In this document: one piece after another, positions 34,342 through 42,842 of the stretch | Numbering within the stretch: the first letter of the stretch is position 1 | Layout: each line of letters starts with the position of its first letter | Source of the DNA: CAYIHX01 sp964363305 | Lineage (GTDB): Bacteria; Bdellovibrionota; UBA1018 | Direction of reading: 5' to 3' | DNA: 64,000 nucleotides | Assembly (NCBI GenBank): GCA_964363305.1 | Contig: CAYIHX010000018.1 | Span: 4,189 to 68,188, forward strand | Made by a program: the position numbers and the translations under genes | Notes under the pieces: generated by a model | What the model saw: only the letters and a program-made list of their open reading frames with translations | Told to the model about the DNA's origin: nothing | Database searches by the model: none

Positions 34342-35232
34342 CTAGGCTCCTGGACTGATGAACATTCCTACAATGATCATGGCGATGCACACCCATTGGT
34401 AGAGGGCGATGCTTTCTTTCAGGACGAGCGCCGCAAAACCCAAGGTCACTACCGGATAGGCGCCTGTGAGCGGTGACACAACGGAGACCGGTCCGAAGCG
34501 ACTCGCGATGATCACACCGAGATCCCCCGCGGCCATCATCCCCATGGGCAGAAAAGATTTTGTCCATTCGCCGGCGGAGTGTTTGCCCTGTCGGCCGTAC
34601 AGAAACCCGTAGATTCCCAGGGTCAACGCTCCGCCGATGGTATTGAGAAAAGCCATGATCGCTTCATTGGATCCTGGCAGGGTGTAGCTGAATTTCACCA
34701 GTGTTTGGGCGGCCCCCCAGATGAGCACGGCGGACGCCGCGTACAGGACCCAGCGTCGACTCGTCTTTTTCTTGGACGGGTCAGGCGGTGAATAGGAGAG
34801 GCCGATGCAACCGAGGATGACGGTCATTACGCCGACGTATTGAAGGGGCGCCAGGTGCTCACCGAGAAAGATCCGTGCGAAGAGCACGGTGATCGCCGGA
34901 TACGCCGCCGAAAGTGTCCCGACGATGGTGATCGGGCCCGCGATGATCGATTTGAAGTAGAGAATCCAGCCCGTGCCGTCGAGAAGGTAGGCGAAGAGTC
35001 CGACGAGCATGAACTGGTACCCCTCGGGGGAGTCGAGCGGCGGATGCCCTTGCGAGAAATAATAGCCGAGATTCACGATCGCCTTCGCCAATACGAAGTA
35101 GAGGCAGAATCGCGCAGGGGGAACTTCCGAGATCCATTTTTTTACCAGTCCCTGCCCGACGCCGTAGAGGAACAGGGCTGCAAGAGCTGGAAAAAGCCAG
35201 ACCCACAAAGAAATCGGATGAGTTTCGGTCAT
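34342..35232 (-). CDS. EamA-family (DMT) membrane permease
   Basis: The 296-residue protein has about ten hydrophobic helices in two similar halves, each ending in an EamA-like motif (TLSAAYPAITVLFARIFLGE and LTGAYPVVTLGFAALVLKES). Members export or import small metabolites such as amino acids or amines. Its start overlaps the amine oxidase stop by 4 nt, so it belongs to the operon and may move the amine substrate or product across the inner membrane. Confidence 0.85.
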   Translation of the reverse strand: MTETHPISLWVWLFPALAALFLYGVGQGLVKKWISEVPPARFCLYFVLAKAIVNLGYYFSQGHPPLDSPEGYQFMLVGLFAYLLDGTGWILYFKSIIAGPITIVGTLSAAYPAITVLFARIFLGEHLAPLQYVGVMTVILGCIGLSYSPPDPSKKKTSRRWVLYAASAVLIWGAAQTLVKFSYTLPGSNEAIMAFLNTIGGALTLGIYGFLYGRQGKHSAGEWTKSFLPMGMMAAGDLGVIIASRFGPVSVVSPLTGAYPVVTLGFAALVLKESIALYQWVCIAMIIVGMFISPGA

Positions 35233-36653
35233 TGCTTCCTCTTGATTTGCTCGACCACGCGCAAGGCGGACAAAATGGCGCCGCTGCTGTGGGTGTTTTC
35301 CGTAAAGTCGCCGGCGAGAAATACGCCATGCTCGGGTTTGCGAATCTCCCGTGAAAGCTCGTCAAAGCGAGAGCGTCCGACTGGCCAGCCGGCGATCGCG
35401 CGTGGATGGAACCGGTAGAATTCCATGCCCTGAATCTGCTTCGCGGATCCGGGCCATCGCTTGTCAAAGCTGGCGGTCACTTGGGCCCTGACATCGTCCA
35501 GGGACATGAGGTTGTAGCGTTCGGCCGCCTCGCCCGAAACCAGGAGAGAAACGATGCGGGTATCGGTCTCCTGATCTGGGTTGCCTTCGTAGATGACGCC
35601 GAGGTCCGAGTCGGACAAGATCGGCAAGACGCTCTCCCCTTTGTATTCCCAGTGTTTCATCGCGGCCTTCGGAAAAAAAACATGGACTTTGAAATAGGAG
35701 CCCCACGTTTGACTGAGGATCGCTTGGCGCTTTTTCTCGGAGAGAGGCGGATCAAACTGGACTTCAAACAATCGGAACAGAGGAATGGTGCTGACGACCC
35801 GTTGGGTTGTGATGGTCGCGTGTTGGTGAGTCCGCTGATCAAGATAACTGACCTCGATCAGGTCGCCCCTCCTCACCACGCGGGTGACGCGCTGATTGGT
35901 AGAGATGTGGCTGGTACCGACGGATTTCGCGAGTGCGGCCGTAAAGGTTTCGTTCCCGCCATGGACGCGATAGCTCTGCTCGCCTTTTCCCAGGAAGATA
36001 TGGAACTCAGCCAAGCCGTCGAGCGCCGAAAAAAGGGTCCATTGCGTACCGACTTCACACTCGATCGAAATTCGAATCCATTCGACGACCTTCCTGGGCA
36101 GGGTCTGCTTTTCAAGCCAGGTCTTAAACGACGTATCCTTGAGCTTCATCAGCTCGGGCGGAATGACCTGATCGGGGCGGAGTTGAGCGATCAGGGGCGC
36201 AACGCGTGTTTTGAATGCTTCGAGCGCCTCATACTCCGATCTAAGGAAGATGCGCTTGAGGTAACTCTCCGAGTTTTCGCCGACTCGGAACTCGTTCAGC
36301 TTTCCGTCGAGCACCATGCTGGAGACGGCGTCATCGACGCTGAGGGGCAGCTTGAGTTCCGTTAGGAGGCTAATCGCGGGATTGCTCGCCCAGTACTCCT
36401 CCATGCCGGAGTCGGCGTAAAGATCGGGACCCTTGGCCTGCTGATAGTGAATGGTGCGCACACGGCCACCGATCCGGGGCGTGAGTTCGAGGAGGTGGTA
36501 CTTGATGCCGGCCTTTTTGAGCCCGTAGGCCGTGGCGAGGCCGCTTAGCCCCGCGCCGATGATGACGACGTCGGTACTCTTCGGAGGTGCCGCGTGAGCG
36601 ACCGAGATCGTCGCGCTGAGTAATACGTAAAAGAACGTCGTGGTTCTTGCCAT
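35229..36653 (-). CDS. Exported FAD-dependent amine oxidase
   Basis: The 474-residue protein has a Sec-like signal (FFYVLLSATISVAHA) and then the dinucleotide motif VVIIGAGLSGLATAYGLKKA with GGRVRT, the hallmark of flavin monoamine oxidases. The C-terminus has VFLAGDFTENTHSSGAILSA, which contacts the flavin. It heads the five-gene operon and would convert a primary or polyamine to an aldehyde with release of NH3 and H2O2. There is no twin-arginine motif although flavoproteins are usually exported folded by Tat. Confidence 0.85.
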   Translation of the reverse strand: MARTTTFFYVLLSATISVAHAAPPKSTDVVIIGAGLSGLATAYGLKKAGIKYHLLELTPRIGGRVRTIHYQQAKGPDLYADSGMEEYWASNPAISLLTELKLPLSVDDAVSSMVLDGKLNEFRVGENSESYLKRIFLRSEYEALEAFKTRVAPLIAQLRPDQVIPPELMKLKDTSFKTWLEKQTLPRKVVEWIRISIECEVGTQWTLFSALDGLAEFHIFLGKGEQSYRVHGGNETFTAALAKSVGTSHISTNQRVTRVVRRGDLIEVSYLDQRTHQHATITTQRVVSTIPLFRLFEVQFDPPLSEKKRQAILSQTWGSYFKVHVFFPKAAMKHWEYKGESVLPILSDSDLGVIYEGNPDQETDTRIVSLLVSGEAAERYNLMSLDDVRAQVTASFDKRWPGSAKQIQGMEFYRFHPRAIAGWPVGRSRFDELSREIRKPEHGVFLAGDFTENTHSSGAILSALRVVEQIKRKQ

Positions 36654-36709
36654 GTCTTCTCCCGAGACATAAACTTACACGCGTACACTAGAAAGAGAAA
36701 GGGACCGAC

Positions 36710-38197
36710 GTGAAAAACGCAGCATCGCGTTCTGGAAAAATTTGGATAGGCGGCAAATGGGTCTCGCCGAAATCGCGTCAGGTGCGCGCCGTCATTAATC
36801 CGACGACCGGGGAAAAAATCGATCAAGCGCATGATTGCGGCTCTGAAGACGTCGACCTCGCTGTTCAGGCGGCCGTGGATGCGCAACACCGTTGGTGGAA
36901 AACCCCGGGCGTCGAGAAGGCGAAGATTCTTCGCGAGACCGGGGCTCGTATCCGGGCCAGGGAAAAAGATCTCGCAGCCCTGATGACTCTCGAGACGGGC
37001 AAGGCGCTGTGCGAGTCGATCGACTGTATCGAATGGGTCGCCGCGTGTTTTGAATACTACTCTGAGTACGCCAGGTCCAGTTTCGGAAACTCGATTCCTC
37101 CGGTCGCGCCCCATCAGGTGAATTTCACCATCAAGGAGCCATACGGCGTCGTGGCCGCTATTGCGCCATTCAATTTTCCGCTCCTTTTGATGTCATGGAA
37201 GGTCGCACCGGCCTTGGCCGCCGGCAATACGCTGGTGTGTAAGCCACCGCATCAGAATCCGCTTTCGAACCTGCTCCTTGCGGAATGTTACGATCTTTTC
37301 CCGCCTGGAGTGATCAACGTGATCACGGGGGGCGCTGAGACCGGCGCGCTTCTTGTCGAACATCCGAAGGTCGATCTGATCGCTTTCACGGGATCGACGG
37401 AGACCGGGCGAAAAATCGCGTCGGTGGCCGGCCAGCATCTCAAGAAGGTGAATTTGGAATTGGGTGGCATCGATCCATTCATAGTTTTTGAAGATGCGGA
37501 TCTCGATGTCGCGGTTCCTGGCGTGGCATGGGCTCGTCTGCTCAATGCCGGGCAGGTGTGTACGTCCTCCAAGCGGATCTATCTGACCCAGAAGATCGCG
37601 CCGGAGTTTCTGGAGCGGCTCACTCGGCATGTGAAGGAGTTGACGCTCGGAGATCCGATGAATCCCGAGACGGACGTCGGTCCGCTGATTTCGGAAGAAG
37701 CGCTTCAGAAGGTGGAGCGGCAGGTGAAGGAGGCGTGTCAAGAAGGCGCCACTTTGCATCTCGGTGGCAAGAGGGCGTCTCCGGGCGGTTTGAAAGGCTG
37801 GTTTTACGAGCCGACCATTCTTACGAACGTGAAGCATGGATCGATGCTGACGACCCAGGAAGTGTTCGGGCCGGTGATCGCCTTGATCGTCGTCAAAGAC
37901 GCGGACGAAGCGATCCGCATGGCGAACGACTCCGCCTATGGTCTGGGTGCGTGTGTTTATACGAAGAGCCTCGAGCTTGCGATGCGCGCGATGGAGAACA
38001 TCAAGGCCGGAACTTTTTGGGTGAACGACCCGCTGACTGATAACGAGGCCGGTCCTTTTGGCGGAATGAGGGCTAGCGGAGTGGGGCGGGAACTCGGCCC
38101 CGAGGGCCTCGACGCGTTTCGTGAACCCAAGCACGTGCATATTGACTATGTCATGGAGCGCAAGGGTTATTGGTATCCCTACCGGAATCGGAGATAG
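36710..38197 (+). CDS. Aldehyde dehydrogenase, divergent partner of the amine operon
   Basis: It starts at GTG 36710. The 495 residues carry IAPFNFPLLLMSWKVAPAL, cofactor motif FTGSTETGRKI, catalytic Glu in NLELGGIDPFI, Cys in NAGQVCTSSKRIYL, and PFGGMRASGVGREL. The next gene begins 3 nt after its stop, a lysine-6-dehydrogenase-type enzyme. This pairing suggests oxidation of 2-aminoadipate-6-semialdehyde to 2-aminoadipate. It lies divergent from the amine oxidase operon with 56 bp between the starts. Confidence 0.85.
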   Translation: MKNAASRSGKIWIGGKWVSPKSRQVRAVINPTTGEKIDQAHDCGSEDVDLAVQAAVDAQHRWWKTPGVEKAKILRETGARIRAREKDLAALMTLETGKALCESIDCIEWVAACFEYYSEYARSSFGNSIPPVAPHQVNFTIKEPYGVVAAIAPFNFPLLLMSWKVAPALAAGNTLVCKPPHQNPLSNLLLAECYDLFPPGVINVITGGAETGALLVEHPKVDLIAFTGSTETGRKIASVAGQHLKKVNLELGGIDPFIVFEDADLDVAVPGVAWARLLNAGQVCTSSKRIYLTQKIAPEFLERLTRHVKELTLGDPMNPETDVGPLISEEALQKVERQVKEACQEGATLHLGGKRASPGGLKGWFYEPTILTNVKHGSMLTTQEVFGPVIALIVVKDADEAIRMANDSAYGLGACVYTKSLELAMRAMENIKAGTFWVNDPLTDNEAGPFGGMRASGVGRELGPEGLDAFREPKHVHIDYVMERKGYWYPYRNRR

Positions 38198-38200
38198 ACG

Positions 38201-39391
38201 ATGAAGTTTGTAGTGATCGGTGGCGCGGGCGCGATGGGGCGAATTACGGTGAAAGATCTCGTGGAGACCTGTACTCCCACGGACGAGATCTTGATTGCGG
38301 ACTACGATCTGAAAAAGGCGCAGGATCTGGCCGAATCGTATCACGACCGTCGAGTGACGGCCCGGCAGGTGAACGTCAAGGATCACGAGGGGAGCGCCCG
38401 CACGTTGGCCGGCGCGTTCGTCTTGATCAACGCGGTTCAATACCAGATGAATCTTGACGTCATGGAGATCGCCCTGCGAGTGGGGTCCCATTACGTGGAT
38501 CTCGGTGGTCTTTTTCACATCACGCGCAAGCAGCTCGAGCTGGACTCGCGTTTCAAGGCCGCTGGAAAAATCGCGGTGGTCGGAATGGGGGCGGCGCCGG
38601 GAATCACGAACATTCTCTCGCGCTACGGAGCGGATCGCCTGGATCGAGTCACCGAGATTCACACGCGGGTCGGCTCATTCGACAAGACCAAGGTGGTGCC
38701 GGTTCCCGCGTTGGCCGTTGCCTATTCGTTGAAGACGATTTTGGAGGAATTTTCGCTCGAGCCCGCGGTCTTCACGAAGGGCAAGTTCACCTTCGTGAAG
38801 CCGATGTCGGGGGATGACCCGCATCGGTTTCCGCCTCCGATCGGCATTCGGCGACCGATGTACACGATTCATTCCGAAGTCGCGACGCTTCCTCTTTCTT
38901 TTGCGGATAAAGGCGTCCGTGAGGTGTCGTTCAAAATCGCCTTTGATGAGGCGTTTGTCGATCGAGTGCGGTTTTTACGCGACTTGGGCCTCGCCTCCCA
39001 CGAGGAGGTCGAGATTCCCGGCGGCCGAGTGAAGCCGATCGACTTGGTGAACAAAGTAGCCATGTCGCAACCCCCCTCGAAACAGGTCGGACCTTTGCGG
39101 CAATACGAGGTTGTGAGAGCTGTGGTGAAGGGTACGAAGAACGGCAAGAAGGTGACCTGGGTGGTCGATTGCCACACGGCCGGGATGCCGAAGTGGGGAA
39201 TCGGGCTCGACATCGATACGGGGAGTCCGCCCGCTGTCGTCGCGCAGATGCTGGCGGCGGGAGAGATCCAGGGAGCAGGAGCGCTTCCTCCGGAGCTGTG
39301 TGTCCCTCCTGACGAGTTCATCAAGCGTCTCAAGATTCGCAAGATGACGGTTCGGGCCTCGTGCAAAAAGGGCTGGGGATTTAAGGTTTAG
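38201..39391 (+). CDS. Saccharopine/lysine-6-dehydrogenase-type enzyme
   Basis: The 396 residues start with a Rossmann motif (VVIGGAGAMGRITVKDL) and continue with the saccharopine dehydrogenase-like fold: VLINAVQYQMNLDVMEIAL, YVDLGGLFHITRKQLEL, VVGMGAAPGITNILSRYG. The pattern resembles bacterial lysine 6-dehydrogenases (lysine + NAD+ to the aminoadipate semialdehyde/piperideine carboxylate) more than the large bifunctional enzymes. The aldehyde dehydrogenase directly upstream fits the next step. Carboxynorspermidine-type dehydrogenases are an alternative. A hairpin 54 bp downstream may end the transcript. Confidence 0.75.
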   Translation: MKFVVIGGAGAMGRITVKDLVETCTPTDEILIADYDLKKAQDLAESYHDRRVTARQVNVKDHEGSARTLAGAFVLINAVQYQMNLDVMEIALRVGSHYVDLGGLFHITRKQLELDSRFKAAGKIAVVGMGAAPGITNILSRYGADRLDRVTEIHTRVGSFDKTKVVPVPALAVAYSLKTILEEFSLEPAVFTKGKFTFVKPMSGDDPHRFPPPIGIRRPMYTIHSEVATLPLSFADKGVREVSFKIAFDEAFVDRVRFLRDLGLASHEEVEIPGGRVKPIDLVNKVAMSQPPSKQVGPLRQYEVVRAVVKGTKNGKKVTWVVDCHTAGMPKWGIGLDIDTGSPPAVVAQMLAAGEIQGAGALPPELCVPPDEFIKRLKIRKMTVRASCKKGWGFKV

Positions 39392-39445
39392 GATCACTGG
39401 TGTCCCAAAGATACTTAATTCAAATCATGTGGTTAAGTGTCGTTC

Positions 39446-39478
39446 GGCCAAATCAGTTATCCAATAGCTGATTTGGCC
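39446..39478. terminator. Strong hairpin after the lysine-dehydrogenase gene
   Basis: Perfect 11-bp arms GGCCAAATCAG / CTGATTTGGCC enclose an 11-nt loop. No T-run follows (AATATAAAA), so termination is only probable. Confidence 0.5.
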
Positions 39479-39527
39479 AATATAAAATTCGACTCAAGAA
39501 TTAGCGTCAATACTCCGACGAGTTGTC

Positions 39528-40241
39528 ATGTCGCACTCATCACGGTTCTGCATCGGGCTGGTGGCTTTTCTTTCTGCATTCAATATGGGCGCAAGCGGTT
39601 GCCTGTTCGGCTCGTCCGCCGATCTTGGTTCAGCCGAGTCGGTTGCCGAAGCCAACACGCTTGCGAACCTGCAGGGGACGTGGAGGACCGGTTGTTCCTA
39701 CCTGGGGTCCGGCGTTTACATCGTCTCTACTTTTGTCGTGAGCGGAAGCACGGCCACGGAAAGCATAGAAGGCTTTTCGACTTCAACTTGCGAGACCGCT
39801 TCCAGCCGTACAATGCTTACCTCAGATCTGGTAACCGTGGGAGAAACGTTCGAAAACACGTTAGGATTTGCCACGTACACTACACGAGTGGACTTTAAAG
39901 TTGCTTCAGTTGTGTTGACGCCTCTGACCGTGACCGCCGCGTCGAATTATAACTCCGTGAGCTTTTGCGGTCTAAGTTCGTGGGCGAATGGGACGCCGGT
40001 CGATGCAACGGGGCTCAATCACTCAGCAGATGGTTGTGTATACCCTGCCGCTGGTTCGATGATCTATCAGACTTTCGATTTGGGGAGCTCGTCGGAGGGG
40101 TCATTCACCTATTGGGCAACTCCGTATGACGCCGTCGAATTTGGTGCTTACTCTTCGTCCCTTCCGTTCGCGATTTCAGGAGGGTCGACCTCTTCCACCT
40201 GGATGCCATCAGCGACCAGCGCGACCTTCCTCAAGCAGTAA
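39528..40241 (+). CDS. Lipoprotein of unknown family
   Basis: The 237-residue protein has a signal ending in a lipobox-like sequence (NMGASGC). The mature part begins with a Ser/Ala-rich linker, then ANLQGTWRTGCSYLGSG, reminiscent of lipocalin-like entry motifs (G-x-W), and a beta-rich body with Cys pairs. It converges with the TIGR02147 gene, overlapping it by 11 nt at the stops. The function is unknown. Confidence 0.65.
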   Translation: MSHSSRFCIGLVAFLSAFNMGASGCLFGSSADLGSAESVAEANTLANLQGTWRTGCSYLGSGVYIVSTFVVSGSTATESIEGFSTSTCETASSRTMLTSDLVTVGETFENTLGFATYTTRVDFKVASVVLTPLTVTAASNYNSVSFCGLSSWANGTPVDATGLNHSADGCVYPAAGSMIYQTFDLGSSSEGSFTYWATPYDAVEFGAYSSSLPFAISGGSTSSTWMPSATSATFLKQ

Positions 40242-41100
40242 CCGGGGGTTCTTTCGCGACACAGAAGATGTTGTTCGAGAGAAAAAAAACCTGGTCGGGT
40301 TTCTTCGAGGCCTTTGAGATCGCGATAATTTTGTCTCTAAATTCGACGTAGAGCCGTCGAACCTCTCCCTGATCGGCTTCGTTCAGGCAGATCGACATCA
40401 TGTGGTAGTGGCTGGGCCGGTGCTGTGGCACTGCGTTCAGGGCCTCGTCGGTCCGATGGGTTCCGACCTTGTAGATCTTGAACTGATCACCGTCGAAATC
40501 GGTGGGGGTCCTGAATACGAACTCGTCGGGTTGCCAGAGGCCATCCTTTTGCTGAATCGAGCCATTCGCGAGCAGTTCATCGAGAGCGCCTTTGATCTCG
40601 GCCGCGCTCGCGTTTTCGCCGGTCAGGCGGCTCTGAACCCAACTCACTTCGGGCTTGAATCCCTCGACTCGCGCCAAGCTATGGATCGCCATGTAAAGCC
40701 AACTTTTGAACACGACCTCTTTATCGTCTGAGGACTGATGGCCTTCGTGGGTTCCGACGTATTTGAGGCGGTGTCTCAGAAGGTTCAAGGCGCCCTCGAA
40801 ATATTCAGTGAGTTTTGCGTCGGGCGAGGTCGTCTTGAGAAAGAGAATCGTGAAAAACTGCTGTTCGAAGGTGTCGAGTTTAAAAAGTGCGCCGATCAAC
40901 GAGAGCTTGCTCATGCTGGTGTGGCGTTTTTTTTCAATGACGAGCTTCAGATAGGCCTTGGAGGCTCCCAGCCGAGTTGCGCAGTATTGAAAAGAGAACG
41001 TTTTTTTTCGGCTTTTTTCGTAGTCGAAACGGTCCTTTAGGAAGTCGCGGTAGTCATTATAGTCGGTGATGGTGGGCTTTTGCTTAGGCGCCTCAGTCAT
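40231..41100 (-). CDS. TIGR02147 (DUF4423) family regulator
   Basis: The 289-residue protein has the family's opening Y-R-x-F-L-K-D-R-F at about residue 16 (DYNDYRDFLKDRFDYEK), an HTH (CATRLGASKAYLKLVIEKK), then FKSWLYMAIHSLARVEGF and a winged part (AAEIKGALDELLANG). The end HHMMSICL-type block (RPSHYHMMSICLNEADQGEV) is also typical. It is divergent from the small exported protein at 41230; the palindrome 41196-41212 lies between them, so it may regulate that gene and itself. Confidence 0.8.
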   Translation of the reverse strand: MTEAPKQKPTITDYNDYRDFLKDRFDYEKSRKKTFSFQYCATRLGASKAYLKLVIEKKRHTSMSKLSLIGALFKLDTFEQQFFTILFLKTTSPDAKLTEYFEGALNLLRHRLKYVGTHEGHQSSDDKEVVFKSWLYMAIHSLARVEGFKPEVSWVQSRLTGENASAAEIKGALDELLANGSIQQKDGLWQPDEFVFRTPTDFDGDQFKIYKVGTHRTDEALNAVPQHRPSHYHMMSICLNEADQGEVRRLYVEFRDKIIAISKASKKPDQVFFLSNNIFCVAKEPPVTA

Positions 41101-41195
41101 TCATTCAGCTCCGGGGAGTTTTCTCTCAGTAAACCAAAGTTCACTCAATTGATGCAATGCAGTAGACAGGACGTTTGATTACGGCGAGAAGGCGC

Positions 41196-41212
41196 GTACT
41201 CACGTTGAGTAC
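41196..41212. promoter_or_regulatory. Palindrome between TIGR02147 gene and exported-protein gene
   Basis: GTACTCA-CGT-TGAGTAC, perfect 7-bp arms, 17 bp before the ATG at 41230. A candidate operator. Confidence 0.45.
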
Positions 41213-41229
41213 TAACATTTGGAGAAGTT

Positions 41230-41625
41230 ATGAAAAAGATGATTTGCATGGTTCTACTCGCCCTCTCTTCGGTTTCCGCTTTTGCCGGCGAAACCTGTTA
41301 TCAAGTTTCGTCCACGGCCGGCGCGTGGAGCCGTACTCCTGAGTTGCTTTGCGTGGCTCAAACGGATGCCCAAGAAAACAAGTACGACATCACCCTGCGT
41401 TCCGGGATGCCTTTTCAGCAAGAGACGGTCGCGACGTTCAGCTTGAACTTGGTCTCGGCCGTCCGCTGCATGGACTGCAACAAGAACGTGTATGCCCTTT
41501 CCAATCCTTCGAATTCGACCTTCAACGCGCTCGCGATCCGTTTCGACGGCCAGCGCGATATTCGCGCTCAAACCGAAGAAGGCACGGTGACGATCGGTTC
41601 GACTTTGTTTCACTACAGGAAGTAA
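41230..41625 (+). CDS. Small exported protein of unknown family
   Basis: The 131-residue protein follows a TTTGGAGAAG site. A signal peptide (MKKMICMVLLALSSVSAFA) precedes a beta-rich mature part with a CMDCNKN cysteine pair and GETC near the start. It is divergent from the TIGR02147 regulator at 41100, a further case where such a regulator sits beside an exported protein. No family known to me. Confidence 0.7.
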   Translation: MKKMICMVLLALSSVSAFAGETCYQVSSTAGAWSRTPELLCVAQTDAQENKYDITLRSGMPFQQETVATFSLNLVSAVRCMDCNKNVYALSNPSNSTFNALAIRFDGQRDIRAQTEEGTVTIGSTLFHYRK

Positions 41626-41662
41626 CGAAGGTGTGAAAGGCTCTCCGTAAGGTGAGTTAGCC

Positions 41663-41880
41663 ATGGGTTCCTTCTTCATAGCATTTCGAAAGCTTGAGCA
41701 ATTTTTGTTCGAACCGGTGGTGAGCGAACGGGATCGTGCCGGAGTGATCCAGGCATTCGAGTTCACGTATGAGCAGTGCTGGAAGGGGTTCCAGAAGGCG
41801 GCGAGTGATCAGGGCCTGGATGCAAAAAGTCCCCGGCAGGCGATTCAGGCCGCTTTTCAGCTGGGTTGGACTCTCCCGGC
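41663..41880 (+). pseudogene. Truncated HI0074-like nucleotidyltransferase-partner protein
   Basis: The open frame from 41663 encodes VIQAFEFTYEQCWKGFQKAA and AKSPRQAIQAAFQLGW, a clear match to the middle of HI0074-family substrate-binding/antitoxin partners of MNT nucleotidyltransferases. After about 41870 the predicted residues are just the antisense of the SRPBCC gene, so the C-terminal half is missing. No nucleotidyltransferase gene is adjacent. The junction sits at the 3' end of the opposite-strand gene. Confidence 0.6.
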
Positions 41881-42825
41881 AGAGGAGTCCTCCTGGTACT
41901 GTTCCAGTTTCTCAAACGACCCGCCCCAGCCCAGGGACATTCCGGTCTTCGCTTGATGGAAAGTTTCTCGTTCGGCGTCGCTTGCTTCACCCTGAATTTC
42001 CCACGATAGGGTGACTCGAGTGCTGTCTGGCTCCTCCTTGGTCAGAGTGACCGTCGTCAGCAGGGCCTCAGGCCAAGTCGGTGCCATCGGATGGCGAGCG
42101 ATTTTTTCATTCTCGTCACAAAAAACTTGCGTGTAAACAATCCGATGAGGTCGGACCACTTCCCAATAACTCACCTTTCCAAACATCTTCGTGCCGCCGT
42201 CGCCACTCATGCAATAGAACGAGGCGCCTCCGGGCCGGATATCCGCACTGATGTACTTCAGCGTAAAACCAGTGGGCGGCGACCATTGAGAGAGGTGCTT
42301 CGGGTCCGTCCACATCTCAAACATCTTTTCGATCGAAGCATGGAAACTGCGATTGATCACAAATCGATCCACTGGCGATAGATACTCCGCAAGGCGGTCC
42401 CAGGTTGCGTCCCCGCCCGCCTTCTTAACGAATTTTCGGGCTTCATCCGCGGCCTCGGGAGTCGGAAGGGCCATGCTCATCTCCATTTTCGTGCGACCGT
42501 CTTTTTCCGAGAAAAGGACGGTCACGCGAAACAGGGGCGGCCGATCATCATTGGCGCCATGATCATAGACCAACCGAGAGTACTTCTCGACTTCAAGAAA
42601 CTGAGTTTTATTCGGATAGTCGACGCCATCGGGCCCATGCATGACGTAGGTCCACGTCCCACCGGGGCGGACATCTTTTTGAGCGGTCGTCAGTGTGAAA
42701 CCTCGCGGTCCCCACCACATTGCAACTTTTTTCGGATCCACCCAAGCATCCCAAACCACCTTAACCGGAGCATCATAGACGCGCGTGATGTGAATTTCAT
42801 TTGCCTTGTCTTTTTTTGCGTCCAT
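41857..42825 (-). CDS. Tandem SRPBCC (AHSA1-like) domain protein
   Basis: Two Aha1-type START-like domains lie in tandem. Residues 10-155 (ITRVYDAPVKVVWDAWVDPK, WGPRGFT, VRPGGTWTYVMHGPDG) and 160-300 (INRSFHASIEKMFEMWTDPK, WSPPTGF, IRPGGASFYCMSGDGG) repeat each other. Such proteins bind small hydrophobic molecules; the ligand is unknown. The last ten residues (DSSAGRVQPS) fall where the truncated HI0074-like fragment meets the gene, so the natural C-terminus may have been altered by a rearrangement. Confidence 0.8.
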   Translation of the reverse strand: MDAKKDKANEIHITRVYDAPVKVVWDAWVDPKKVAMWWGPRGFTLTTAQKDVRPGGTWTYVMHGPDGVDYPNKTQFLEVEKYSRLVYDHGANDDRPPLFRVTVLFSEKDGRTKMEMSMALPTPEAADEARKFVKKAGGDATWDRLAEYLSPVDRFVINRSFHASIEKMFEMWTDPKHLSQWSPPTGFTLKYISADIRPGGASFYCMSGDGGTKMFGKVSYWEVVRPHRIVYTQVFCDENEKIARHPMAPTWPEALLTTVTLTKEEPDSTRVTLSWEIQGEASDAERETFHQAKTGMSLGWGGSFEKLEQYQEDSSAGRVQPS

Positions 42826-42842
42826 TTTTTCCTATCGGTTGC

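Noticed and set aside
35406..36365. Rightward open frame of 319 codons opposite the amine oxidase
   Set aside because: Antisense shadow of a protein with clear FAD motifs.
37193..38662. Leftward open frame of 489 codons opposite the aldehyde dehydrogenase and lysine-dehydrogenase genes
   Set aside because: It spans two well-supported genes on the other strand and reads as His/Arg-rich filler.
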